Positions 1 through 11,720 of a DNA stretch of 64,000 nucleotides are shown piece after piece. The notes beneath the pieces were generated by a model, which had not been told where the DNA came from, ran no database searches, and worked only from the letters and a program-made list of their open reading frames with translations. Source of the stretch: Phorcus lineatus. Lineage: Eukaryota; Mollusca; Gastropoda; Trochida; Trochidae. Location: assembly GCA_921293015.1 (NCBI GenBank), contig OV121094.1:39802054-39866053 (forward strand), in the 5' to 3' direction. The translations under genes were made by a program, and so were the position numbers. Numbering within the stretch: the first letter of the stretch is position 1; each line of letters starts with the position of its first letter.

Positions 1-330
1 AAAACTATATCATTAGCCTGAATAAATGTATGTCATTTATAAATATACATTTGTAGATTAAGAATAATAGATAATGTTTCAGCTTTGAATTTATGCCTGA
101 AATAATAAATGAATAATTCACTACAAAAAAGCATCACATTGTTGTTTAAGATAAGTATTCCGGATGAATGAAATTGATATTTATTTGACAAAAGTGAGGA
201 CAATTTTCATAATGGAGACAATTAAGACTTAAAGGATATTGATGACATCATAACAAAATTAATGTTTGCAATTATGCTGAAAATGATAAAGTTCTTGGAT
301 AACATGAATGAAATAATGATAGAATATTAA
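1..330. other. AT-rich single-copy DNA, nothing recognised
   Basis: Plain AT-rich sequence before the microsatellite begins. I see no splice-flanked open segment, RNA gene or repeat in it. Confidence 0.6.
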
Positions 331-1090
331 AATGTTGACAACAACAATGATAATGATGATGACAATGAAAGAAAGAAAGTTGATGATGACGATGATGCCA
401 CAGATAATGACCAGAATGGTGATTGTGATGATGATGATGATGATGATATCGATAATGATGAAAAAGGTGATAATGGTGATGATGATAATGATGATGATGA
501 TATTGATGATGACAATGATGGTGGTGATCTTGATGATGTTGACAAAGATGATAATGATGATGACGAAGATATAGTGATGATGATGATGACAAAGATGATA
601 ATGGTGATGGTGTTGACAAAGCTGATAATGTTGATGATGTGATATCGATGATGATGATGATGAAAAAGATGATAATGGTGATGATGATGATAATGATGAT
701 GATATCGATGATGATGATAAAAATGGTGGTGATGTTGATGATGTTGACAAAGATGATAATGATGATGACAAAGATAGTTATGATGATGATGATGATGATA
801 ATGATGATGACAAAGCTGATAATGGTGATGATGGTGATGATGATGTTGACAAAGATGGTGGTGATGATGATGATGTTGACAAAGATATGATAATGATGAT
901 GACAAAGATAAAGATGATGATGATGATGATGATGACAAAGCTGATAATGGTGATGATGGTGATGATGATGACAAAGATAAAGATGGTGATGAGGATGATG
1001 ATGATGTTGACAAAGCTGATAAAGTTGATGATGTGGACTAAGATGATGGTGGTTAGGATGATGATGATGACATAAATGGTGATGACGACA
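331..1090. repeat. imperfect GAT/ATG trinucleotide microsatellite
   Basis: About 750 bases built from GATGAT runs broken by AAT, GTT, GAC AAA and GGT triplets. There is a loose longer pattern in which 'GATGATGACAAAGAT' recurs every few tens of bases. Both strands give spurious reading frames rich in Met/Ile, Ser/His or Asp. The Asp frame, with DDDDK-like and DNGDDG-like stretches, looks like an acidic calcium-binding protein. However, it is broken by small frame shifts (for example near 877-888), has no Met start in its last open part and stops at 1039-1041. It is best read as a slipped microsatellite. Confidence 0.93.
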
Positions 1091-2002
1091 ATAACAACAG
1101 TTACTGTTGTGATGTTGATGACAACAGTTGTGATGGTGCAGACAGCTATACTAAGTTAAATTGGACAATAAAGACAAATAACATTGATGTCAGTGGAATC
1201 ACACTAAGAAAATAATCATGACAAATTTGATATTATGACAAATGTTATGTCATTGCTAATATCGTAATTATGATAAATATAAAAATATGACTTCTAAGCA
1301 ATGTTAGGGATTAAGAACTTATAATATCACCTTTGTATGTATTTTGTATGACCAGAAAGACCTGACATTCTTTGTTGACAGGAATGCAACTTAATGAGTT
1401 GTAAGTTCAGAGGAAACCAGGCATAACTTTTACTTAATAATTTAACCTGAAAGGAAATATCATCCCTAAAAAATTCAGTACCGAAAACTGCATTGGCTAT
1501 ATCAGGCCAAAGACCTAGCATGTCAAAGAAGTGTTTAGAAGAAGAAATGATTTTTTAAGGTTCAGTTCAGTGAATGTTGAATGGTTTACTCCAAATAGAT
1601 TGACCATTAAACTTATTAGGGTGATTTGAGAGAATGCATATCTTTAATTATTTAATCTAATAAAATAAGGTCTAGCAGAAAAAAACTTTTTTTTTTAATG
1701 AAAAATATGAAAGGTTAATCATATATTCATGTTTATTTCAACAAAATAATTTTTTATATGTACTCAAAAAAAGGAATGTGTCTTTTGTCATGTTTAGAGA
1801 ATTCATTAAGACAGACAGGTTTGTTCAGTGTCAAAGGTCCATTTGGCAAAGTTCAGTGTTTCATTTACTTTGATTAAATTAAATTATGTCTAGTATTTTT
1901 CGGAATATCAAGGAATAAAATATTTTATTACATCGAAAAACATGAACTGGATTACATAGTACACTTTCAAATGTACATATTTGATAAAATATATGTTGTA
2001 AT

Positions 2003-2034
<32 letters not shown>

Positions 2035-4480
2035 TATGTGACAACTGCTCAAGAGTTCTTTGATGATAACATTTTGATCCTGTCAAAACCGTGCAGAGAT
2101 GGAGTAACATATTGTAATTAACTGAAATATCTGTAACAATCAAAATATCAGTGTCAAATATCAAACAGTATTCAAAACATTTTCAGAATGTAAATTTGAT
2201 TTTAGCTGATAAGATAAAGCAAGTTGTAAGATGATATTACCAAGATGTTAATGTTCTAGTGCGGGTCATTTTCCTAATCAAGTTTTTAAGATGATAATAA
2301 AAACCTTGAAAATTATGTCTGTCTAAGGACTTTTGGAGTGTATTCTCCAAGAGAAACTGGCACAACCATAAAGGAATCCTGTTTTATTTCTATTTTGTGT
2401 TCATTGTTTCCATATGAATTCAATGTTAGACACGTTGAAAAAAGCCAATGAAATCAGACAAATAGGACCGTTAAAAACTCTGAGGCATTCTGGCAATTTA
2501 AAGGCATATAATTTGTCAATGATAGTTACTATCTTGTAAATATTTCTGTGTATTCTACTTTACCTAAATAGTTGTTACTCACTTTTGTCAATAGAACAAT
2601 ATCATAGATCCAATTTTAATGATATAAGTGAATGGCTTCAAAAACCATAAACAATGGTAGCCATTTTATAAGATTTTGTCATGGGAGGTCACTCTCGATG
2701 GGATGTCCATTGCAGCATTTTCAGATGTGCAGAGGAACCTTTTTCATTTTCTTGTAGGTTAAACTGGTTAACTAGTTGTGTTAAACAAATTTTGTGTAAT
2801 AGTATATCTTTCCTACTTCTTCTTATCATAAACATGAAGACTTCGCAATGTTTTTACCTCACCAAGGTATTGCAGTCTTCATGGTTGCCCATTTTTCATG
2901 GAAACATACCTCAAATTGCTTTTGAATCATAAATAGAATCTCACTCTCTTGTTTTCTTATAACAAATGTATCAAAACTTGTTGAGAAAAGTAAAAATACC
3001 CTCAGCAAACCTTGTGGATATTTGAAAATTTCATCCACTTGTGTTGATATATTTGATTTGAGAAGCCCCATGTCTGAGACAGCTACAAGCATGCAAAGTT
3101 GAGCAACAAGGGGTCCTAATCTATAACTGGATTGGTGACCCATTGAATTCAGTATTGATTTATGCCCGCAATGAAATGTTTATAGATCTATAATGTCACT
3201 TTAGACCATACAATTTATCCAAATATGCCTAGGTGGCTCAAGCATTTTAATTCTGTACCTGTTTTGTAAACAATTAAAGGAGACAGTTTTTCCAATTGTT
3301 TATGAAAACACTTGAAAATTATATCATTTTTTTACTTAATTTGAAATTATCAAGCTGGAAATGTTTTATTACTTGAACGAAAAGTTTGGTCGAAGATTTA
3401 TAGTAAAATCCATGTTTTTACTTTTTTTATTAGGAGAACGCCTATTTTTCTATGTATTACTCATTTGACAGTTTTTGACATTACTTTCAAATGTTTGTTT
3501 TTGGTTTATGCCTGCATCAATGTATGAAGGAGACCAAATATCACTCAGCTTTTGAAATGGTTTTATGCAATGTCGAAACAAAAAATCAGTTTAATTTTTT
3601 TAATAAAGTAATTTGTCCCATTTCCTTTTGAATCTAAACAATTTGTCTGAAATACTAAACCATAGAATAATTTTCTTGCAAAGAACTGACAAGAAAGGGG
3701 CTGTGAAGCATACATTGATAACTTCAGGAGTCATACGCTTTTTAATTATTGCCTCAGAAAGGAATGAGTCATCTAAAACAGATTTAAATCGGGAGATGCA
3801 TTTTGAGGATTCATTTACAATCTTTAAATGCTTTGAATATCATATACATTTCCACTTTCAGAGAGGATTTAAATGTCAATTTGAAAACAACGATTGTTGT
3901 CTCCGCCTGGTTTATCAAAGTGCTGCAAACTGGTGCTAAATGTTCGAAATTCTCCTTTTGTTAACATTAGCAAATCTCTGTGGGCATTGAGTAGTAATTT
4001 CTGTGAAAGGGAAACAACTGTCTCTAGAAGTGATGAGTTTAAAACCTTGCTTCACATTAAATCAAGAATATTGCAACTTGGAAGAGACCAGTAGTGATTA
4101 ATTGAAAGCTTATTGTATATTGTTAGAATAGCGAATACATACAAAATCTCTATTAAGAATCAAGTACACCCATTCATACCAACTTGTTAAGATCAAATGT
4201 CTTCAATATAACAAGTATGGAACAAAGATAACCAGTCCAAAATGTTTGCTTGGTAAATGTTCGTTGGGGTGGACCTCTTAATTCTTCTTTAAAAAATCTA
4301 TGTAATCATACTTTCATGGTACTCTCTGTCTAATTCAATGATGAACATAAATCGGCTCCTTAAATGCTATGGCACTAATTGATTTAGAAGCTAAGGTTGG
4401 TAGTTCCTGTAGATTGAATTGAAATTGTGATTTATGAATGATTTGGAACTAATTGATTCAGCAGCTTAAGTGTTAATGAA
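1091..4480. other. AT-rich intronic or intergenic DNA
   Basis: Mostly single-copy AT-rich DNA. It holds a short TG dinucleotide run at about 2004-2024. The open frames here (for example 2681-2932 on plus and 2859-3143 on minus) lack splice or promoter context, and their composition does not differ from the surroundings. One acceptor-like site at about 3861 precedes a Cys-containing open stretch (CQFENNDCC), but no good donor follows. Confidence 0.55.
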
Positions 4481-4487
4481 TAATAAT

Positions 4488-4950
4488 GATAACAACAAAA
4501 GAACATGTTATCAGTTCCAATGCCAATCATCAAAGAGTTATTCAATGTGACACTTTGTATGATAACTACTTGATAGAGTCTTATCAGTCAGTTATCAGAG
4601 AGTTATTCAATGTAACACCTTATTTGATAACTACCAGTAATGGTGTTATTGTTTCCCATGCAGTCAAGAATCACAGAGTTTTTCAATGTGACACTTTATT
4701 TGATAACTACCATATAGAGTGTTATCAGTTCCAATGAAGTTAATCATCAAAAGATACTCAATGTGACACCTTTTTTTTTATAACTATCGTATAGAATGTT
4801 ATCAGTTCCAATGAATTTGATTATCAGTTATTTATTGTGACACCTTATTTGATAACTACCAGATATAGTGTTGGTGAGTCCGAATAAAGTTGGTTATCAA
4901 AGAGTTATTCAATGTGACACAAATTACGATAAGTAAGACATCACTTCCAA
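4488..4950. repeat. diverged tandem repeat of about 67-75 bp
   Basis: The core 'TTCAATGTGACACYTT', followed by 'TTTGATAACTACC' and 'GTTATCAGTTCCAATG', recurs about six times (near 4541, 4608, 4684, 4757, 4834 and 4906). Copies differ by substitutions and small indels, so the array is old. The frame at 4486-4737 is just a translation of this repeat. Confidence 0.85.
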
Positions 4951-7380
4951 TCAAACAGGTATCATCATTTGAGAAAGTAAGAATACCAAGTGAATGTTTA
5001 TGAATGAATAGGATACCCTAAGTTTAGATAAACTCATATGATCATTATTCAAGTGAAATTCACACCACAATGAAGTTACCCTTGCAATTTTAAAATAAAA
5101 TTTCTCCCAAGAGATTCAAGGCAAGAAATAAATACATCCTACCAATCACTTCTTATTAATCCCCTGTTTACCAAAATTGTTCTTCTTTTTAGATAAAAAG
5201 TAATTTTTTAAACGCTGATACTTCGATTTCATAATTTTTTTGCCGTTTGATCTATAGCTTCCACCCATGAGAAGATTAATAGTATTTAGGTGTTTAAAAA
5301 AATTAATTTACCTCCCCTCATCAATTGTAATGATTTTTGAGTACTTTTTTTAATAGTCATTAGGGAGGAAGGCATCATTTCTGGTTGTGTCCCTATAAAT
5401 CTTATGTTTATGTTTTTTCATTATTGTCCAGAGATCAGTTAGCCAAACAGACACAAATAATTAAATCTGTCTGAAACCACACCCATTTCTTCCTTGAGAG
5501 AACACATTACTCTTTGTTTCTCTGATGTAATGCTTAAATATTCCAGGATCAAAATTGTAAAGCAATTTTTTAAAGCATTTTATACTTGCATGAGGATGAA
5601 CTGTAAGGGTCATTTTGTTGAAAAAATTAGGAATAAATAACAAAAACTTAATTGCTAATTATTGATAATGTTGAATAACAGTTGTTATCAGTTTTAAGAT
5701 CTCATATGATTTTAAATTTCTATTTAATTTGGAATATTTTACTCTTATTTTTTTTTAGATTTTCCAAAAATTATTTTCTTGAATATTTTGATACTATTAG
5801 TTAATGGTGAAGCAGTGATCCAGGTTGAAGATCGTTGAATTATTTAAAGGTGATATGCAGGTACAAAGCGTTGCTATCTCTCTAGTTCAAGATCTATACG
5901 AAAGATGGCATTTTAGTTCCACCTCAGCAGACAACAGAAGACAACAAACAGTGGAACATGGTTGAGCATGGTTGGTCTTGAAATGTCCTTCCTTTAAAAG
6001 ACATTATAAAACTAAATTAGAAACTGCCATGATAAATTCATGCAACCTTGAATAGATAAATAGTGGTAATAGAATAAAACTTCTCGACCAAAACAACCTT
6101 TCTCTTCTAATGTCTTTTGTAGTCAACATTAAAACTGACTTTTTGTCATAATCTCTTATGTGAAGGAATTTTCTTCAAACTTCTTCGAAACATTTTTATG
6201 ACATTTTTTAAGACCATTTGGTTGATAATGGAAGAGAAATTAATGTTTCTTTATATCAAGAGAAAGACACAAATGTAAGTTTGTGTAAATGTTAACTTAT
6301 ATATTATTTTAAAGAAATATTAATGTATTTAATGAAAATGAGTTGAAAGTGGTAATCCAGTTTGTTTGTTTATGTTTACACGGAAAGCAAAATATCATCT
6401 AAGCAATATATGTTTCAAAAGTACTGGAATTTTTTCAATCGTGCAATAATAAAGTCATAGAAACTTCTGGATAACTCAATAAAGGAGGTTCAAGCAAAGA
6501 CACTGCAACTATTTGATTTTTCAGAGCAAAATATTTAAATAGTTATGTCTGCTGTTCTAGGAAATAATAAATATGTTTTTTAAAACAATTTCTACAAAAT
6601 ATTTATTCATTTGCAAATATTCACTTTGTCATAGATACATAATTGTGCTTTGAAACACGTCTCTCACTGTGAACGCTGATGTTAGAGAAGAGAGTTACAA
6701 AAGCAAATGACTAAAGAATTTCTCCACTTATCAATCATTAGGACTGTATAACAAAAAACAACTAAAAGTAAATATTAAAGGCATTGTTATTTGGTTGATG
6801 GCAGGAAAGAGTTATGAAATTAAACTATGTAAGAAAAAGGTAAATTTTTGGAAAAGTAAATAAAGAGGTTTCTCCATTGAAATCAGAAATTTTGGGTTCA
6901 GAGATGAACTATGCAAGGCTATTATTTTGTCTGGTGGCACTTTTGGAATATTATTTGTAAAGACACTTTTTTTTTAGATAGAACAGAGACATTTTTTCAT
7001 CCATCTGAAGTAACTGCAGGGTGCTCTTTGGAAAGAAAATCTTTTTATTTTGGTAATGGATTTTGATAAAGGAACCTTTTTAATAATTGTTTGAAATTAA
7101 TTTCTTAAACCATATATATCTAAAATCATAGCTAATGTTTAGTCCATAAACATTTTAGGCATCAAAAAAATACTTGTTGACAAATTTTCAAGAATTGGTG
7201 CAAATGATGACAAATAAATGTTGTTCTTGCAAGAAAAAAGTCACTCGAATGAGAATAAATGTGGAAATCTCTCAAGCATCAGTTAATCAATTGACGATCA
7301 CCAACGCCGAACAGTAAAAGCGGTCGCGATAACCAGGATTGCACTGATGATTCTGAATAGAACGAGGTGACTTGGCAGCA
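4951..7380. other. AT-rich intronic or intergenic DNA
   Basis: No credible exon, RNA gene or repeat array is seen. A slightly CpG-richer patch at about 7295-7385 ('AACGCCGAACAG', 'GCGGTCGCGATAACC') stands out from its surroundings and leads directly into the degenerate array that follows. Confidence 0.5.
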
Positions 7381-7384
7381 CGTT

Positions 7385-9080
7385 CAAAATAAATGGTAAA
7401 AGTGGATCTTGGAAAGTACAGTGATAGCTTAAGAAGTGGTGAGGGTTTGATAGTATAAGCAACGCTTTTTGAAAAAAATTTACAACATTTTTTGAAGAGT
7501 CAATGCTTTGGAGTAACAGTTGTAGTTGATGGTAGTAAAAGACTCATGCAAAATGGTAAAAATGTATCTTGAAAAGTACAGTGATGGCTTAAGTAGTGCT
7601 GAGGGTTTGATGGTGTAAGCAACGCTTTCTGAAAAAATTGTACAACATATCTTGAAAAGTCAATGCTTTGGAGTAATGATTTAGTTGATAGTACAAAAAT
7701 GCTCTCGTGAAAAATTGTAAAATCTCATCTCGAAAAGCATGAAAATGTTAATTGGTTTTGAAAGGTCCAATGGTTTGGAGCAATGGTTGTAGTTGATGGT
7801 AGGAAAATGCTCTTATGAAAAATGGTAGAGTCGCATCTTGAGAGTATAAAATTGTAAATGAATTTCGAAAGGTCCAATGGTACCATGTAATGATTATAGT
7901 TGATGGTGATAAAAGACTCTTATGAAAAATGGTAAAATAAATCTTGAAGGACAAAATTGGGAAATGGTTTTGGAAAAGTCAAATGGTTTGGAGCAGTGGT
8001 TGTAGTTGATGGTAGTAAATGACTTATATGAAAAAATGTAAAAATATTCTTGTAAAACACAAGACTTGAGTGGTGTGGGTTGAATGGCAGCAAACAACAA
8101 TTTCAAAGAATGGTAAAAATGATTCAAGTGATAGAGTAGCACGTGTAGTTTGATAAAAAGCAGGCCATTCAAACAGTTTATAATTTTATTGTAGAAAACA
8201 ACAGTTTAAGATAAATTATAAAATGGTCTTAAAAATACAAGGTTACTGGAGTTTTTGTAATTCTAGGTGAACAACAATTTGAAAACAAAAGAAATTCAGG
8301 GAAATATAAAATACCACCAGAGTAGCAAAAATCAAGTTCAAAACACAGAAGTATTATAGGGAAGCAAATGGTAAAAATTAGAATAAAGAGGAGAATTTTT
8401 TGTATTAGTAAAGTGATTTTGATGGTAGAAAACAACCCTTTCAAAACAAACATTATTTATGGTTCTTGAAAAGTTCAAGGTTATAAGGGTAGCTCTTGTA
8501 GTTTGATAATAGTAAATTTTAGGACAAACGGTGAATGGTAATTAAGTCCCAGGTGATTGTAAAAATGAATATGATTCTTTAAGAGCTGTAGGCTTCTCAG
8601 AAATGTTTTAAATTTGGAGCTTGACATAAGAGTATAAAACATGGTGCAGGGAAACAAACATCCATTCTAAAACAAATGGTAAACATTCATCATGGAGGGC
8701 AATGCAGGAAACAATGGTAAAAATGGATTTTGAAAGTACAAGACTACTATTTGGATGTAGTAGGAGTTTGATTGTAACAAACAGCAGGTCCTAAACAAAC
8801 ATTTATAATGTTTCTTGAAAGGTCAAGGCTTAAGAGTGGTTCTCATTTATTGATAGTAACATTTTAAACAATTGATTAATAAGTTTCCTGTAAAGTAGAA
8901 GGTAACCAAGACCTATCAAGTTTTCAGTTTGATGTTAAGGAACAAAAATTAAAACAAACAAGAAACAGAGCTTGAAAAGTAAGAAACACTACCTAGAGTT
9001 CCACAGCAAACAGCCATTCTAAAGAAATGATAAAAAACCAATTTTGAAACGTCCTCTGCTACCTAGTGCTGTGATGGGAG
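7385..9080. repeat. degenerate tandem array with a roughly 160-bp repeat
   Basis: Segments sharing 'AAATGGTAAAARTG', 'ATCTTGAAAAGTACAGTGAT', 'GAGGGTTTGATRGT' and 'TAAGCAACGCTTTYTGAAAAAA' recur. The clearest pair has 'TAAGCAACGCT' at 7456 and 7616, a period of 160. Further, weaker units built on 'GGTTTGGAGCARTGGTTGTAGTTGATGGTA' and 'AACAAATGGTAAA' run to about 9080. The ORFs at 7748-8453 on minus are translations of this repeat. The period recalls bivalve 'pearl'-type elements, which carry repeats of about that size, but I cannot confirm a relationship. Confidence 0.75.
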
Positions 9081-9084
9081 TTTG

Positions 9085-9343
9085 ATGGTAGCGAACCTGC
9101 CGTTACCATTGGCTTCTGTTCTTGCATTCATTCAAACTACTACATGTATTGATTGAAATTCATGCAGTATGCCTTGCTAGTTGAAGAGCGCATTTTTAAA
9201 GCGCGTTGTGTGATCAATAGCAGTAGAAGGCTCTCATCGCGTAGACGTAAGGCTGCTCTCTCCCACAGCTTACCATAGCCTTGCGTCCTTTAACCTAAAG
9301 AGTGACTCGTGCTGGCCAAAGTTTTTCACGAGGGTTCATAGTT
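9085..9343 (+). promoter_or_regulatory. CpG-containing island upstream of a candidate first exon
   Basis: After kilobases almost free of CpG, this stretch has many: 'GAGCGCATTTTTAAAGCGCG', 'CATCGCGTAGACGTAAGG' and 'CTTGCGTCC'. A TATA-like TTTAAA lies between two GCGC motifs. It ends in an open segment starting at the ATG at 9344. Together these suggest a promoter and 5' leader, but no TSS can be read from sequence alone and a conserved enhancer would look similar. Confidence 0.3.
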
Positions 9344-9392
9344 ATGTATGAAAACATTGGTTACTACTATCAGGATTTTCAGGATGCGGGAG
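9344..9392 (+). CDS. candidate first coding exon (unknown protein)
   Basis: The ATG at 9344 opens 16 codons plus one base: MYENIGYYYQDFQDAG, then G, ending at AG|GTAGGC. In-frame TAA lies upstream at 9296. The peptide is aromatic and acidic and contains four Tyr. The leftover G joins the AT at the start of the candidate exon at 22052 to give GAT (Asp). No family is recognised. The exon is weakly supported: the donor is only moderate, and the upstream CpG-richer island is the main argument for a transcript start. A chance open stretch is the alternative. Confidence 0.25.
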
Positions 9393-11279
9393 GTAGGCGC
9401 TTTTCATTTTTTTACGTATTTCATTAATATTTTAGAATCTTTTACTAACGAGATAAACTTGTTGACATATCTCATGTAGTATCGAGGAAGTGACACTTTT
9501 TCGGTGGTAACAGGTGACATGTTTTTTAAGATTTTTCTTTTAATTTTGTGTGATATTTTGAGGATGAATATAATATTTTAGTATAAATGATTGTATTTTA
9601 TTATTTTGTAGATTATTTCTTTGATGTTAAGTAATTTTTTCAAATTCAATTTTGAAGTATGAGGAAGGCTTGATTTGTTTTTTTTGAGTAATAAAATTTT
9701 TGTGGTTTGTAACTAAGGAAATTGGTGTAATATTGTCTAGGAGTTTAAAAAGCGAGTTATAAAATTATTGTGGTTTAATTACGTCAATGTTTTACTATTA
9801 AGAGTTAGGTAAGGCATAGTGACAATTTATAAATTTGAAAAATTAAACAACACCCAATCACAGTACTGCAGTAGTGCTTTATTGACAAACTATTTTTAAA
9901 TGCTTACAAATTTTTCATAAAATACTTTATGAAATTCTTATTAATTAAACTTGAAAGTTTATAGAAGAAGAATAATTTATGAGATTTAAAAAGCCATTTC
10001 ATATATTTGAAACATCCTTGGGTTTTTAATTGTTTTTATAAAATGAATAATATTAATGAAGGTATATAACGATTGTAACACATCTATATAAGTATATAAG
10101 TAAGCTAAAATCTTCTTCTATTCATACTCTAGCTATACTAAAGGGTTTTCCTTTAGAAATTTAAGATATACAATTACACATTATATTTAAAACATTTCAT
10201 TGAAATCTTTCGAGAACAAATAATACCATACAGCCAATGTAATGATTCGTATGATTTCAATTTAGTTTCGAATATAGCATAAATCTTAAAGAATTTAAAT
10301 CATGTCACATTCTAAAAATTTGAGAAATAATGTTGGTTTGAAAAAGCCCTAACAACAGTTGACTTTATTTAAAGCAAGATACCTCATCAGATATAAAAGA
10401 AAGAATTTTTTTTTAAAAGAAACAGTTTTTTCAAAACATTTTAAAACATTGTTTCGTGTTTTTTTGTTGGAAAGATGTTTTGTCAGTGTATGGACACATT
10501 TATAGGACAACCTACACAGTAGATATTTAAAAAAAAAAAGAAAATTAACAAAGTATTTGTTTTAAAAGAGTAAAAATAAGAGTGTGTCACATATGCCTTT
10601 AAACAAATATACCCATAATTATTATATGCATACAAACATTTTCTAAATTAAAACAAGTTATGGTGTGGTCTTCTTTATTATATTTACATCTGTTTCATTG
10701 TTTCAATACTTATCAACTTTTATGACCATGAAAGACATGATTATCTTAATTAACAATAAAGTAGAAGCAGGAGAGAAACAAAAATTATTTACTTAATGTT
10801 CAAGACAAAAACAGTTACCCAAAAAGTAGGCTTAAAATATCACAAAAACTGAGCTAGTAATGTTAAAACTTAACATCAAGAAAAAAGTTAATTAATGTAT
10901 ATTTATTAATTAATTAATTATTATATAGTACCAATAAGGTATTTTTCACATCATTTATACAAATTTCAAACTTTATTTGTACAGTTGTTATGTTTTTGAC
11001 AAACTTTCTGTACATACAGTAAATACATGTAAATACAGTAATAATCTAAACAAAAACAAAAAATTCAATGGACTTTTTTAAAACTTAGAATTAAAAAAAC
11101 GCCATTTTGCATGAAATACCAAACTGAAGAAAATCTTTTATTTTACCATTAGAATTTAATATGATACTATACCAAGATGCTTATTTTCCATTCCTAGTAC
11201 AAACTTAAAATAAAAATCAATCTTAAATCAACAAAAAAATATTTCAAAATAAAATCAGAAAAAACGTTAAAGCCAGTGT
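9393..11279. other. AT-rich stretch, possibly intron
   Basis: Very AT-rich with T-runs and A-runs. It contains a short 'ATTAATTAATTAATTA' tract near 10905-10920. No reading frame of note and no repeat array. If the exon at 9344 is real, this is the start of a roughly 12.7-kb intron. Confidence 0.5.
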
Positions 11280-11520
11280 TAGTGTGTCATCTGTGGAAAG
11301 CTGCTATCAACGCACGTGGACCTGATCAAGATGGTGTACAGCTGTACTTCAATTAGCTCCGCAGTTGGAGTGGTTGTGCAAGACCATGGCATCTCATGAT
11401 TACCGATACACGTACGTTCCTGCGAGTCTTTGAGTCCCTTGAGATGGAGCCTCATCAGCGCCTGAATTATCATCACGTTGTTAGTTGTCATCCACACACT
11501 CACAGCGGTGACGTTAAAAT
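11280..11520. promoter_or_regulatory. GC-richer unique block (possible conserved element or exon)
   Basis: This block is richer in GC and CpG than its flanks: 'CAACGCACGTGGACCTGATC', 'CCGATACACGTACGTTCC' and 'CAGCGGTGACGTTAAAATC'. It includes an E-box CACGTG and a CRE-like TGACGTTA. Open frames exist on both strands (11279-11503 minus, 11396-11581 plus), but neither gives a recognisable protein. A regulatory element, a non-coding exon or an old coding remnant are all possible. Confidence 0.3.
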
Positions 11521-11539
11521 CTCCACCATTGAGAAGAAT

Positions 11540-11720
11540 TTACAAGTATTGAAGAATGATGTTTACAACTACAAGTATTGAAGAATGATGTTAACAATTT
11601 TGTACATTTACAAGTATTGAAGAATGATGTTTACAATTTGGGACATCTACAAGTATTGAAGAATGATATTTACAACTTGGTACATTTACAAGTATTGAAG
11701 AATGATATCTATAATTTGGT
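11540..11720. repeat. 39-bp tandem repeat
   Basis: 'ACAAGTATTGAAGAATGATR' begins at 11542, 11571, 11610, 11649 and 11688, so spacings are 29, 39, 39 and 39. Decayed relatives with 'GAAGAATGTTCACC', 'ACTGAAGAGTGATGTTTACAAA' and 'GAAGAAGGATGGCTACC' continue irregularly to about 12150. Confidence 0.88.

Noticed and set aside
331..1090. Acidic Asp-rich protein (DDDDK, DNGDDG stretches) encoded by the GAT repeat
   Set aside because: The Asp frame is broken by small indels and stops, has no start in its longest open part (880-1038), and all other frames are equally open because the repeat is a trinucleotide.
3861..3937. MAM- or LDL-receptor-like exon (FKCQFENNDCCLRL)
   Set aside because: Cysteine spacing matches neither family over its length, the donor GTTTAT is poor and composition equals the flanks.
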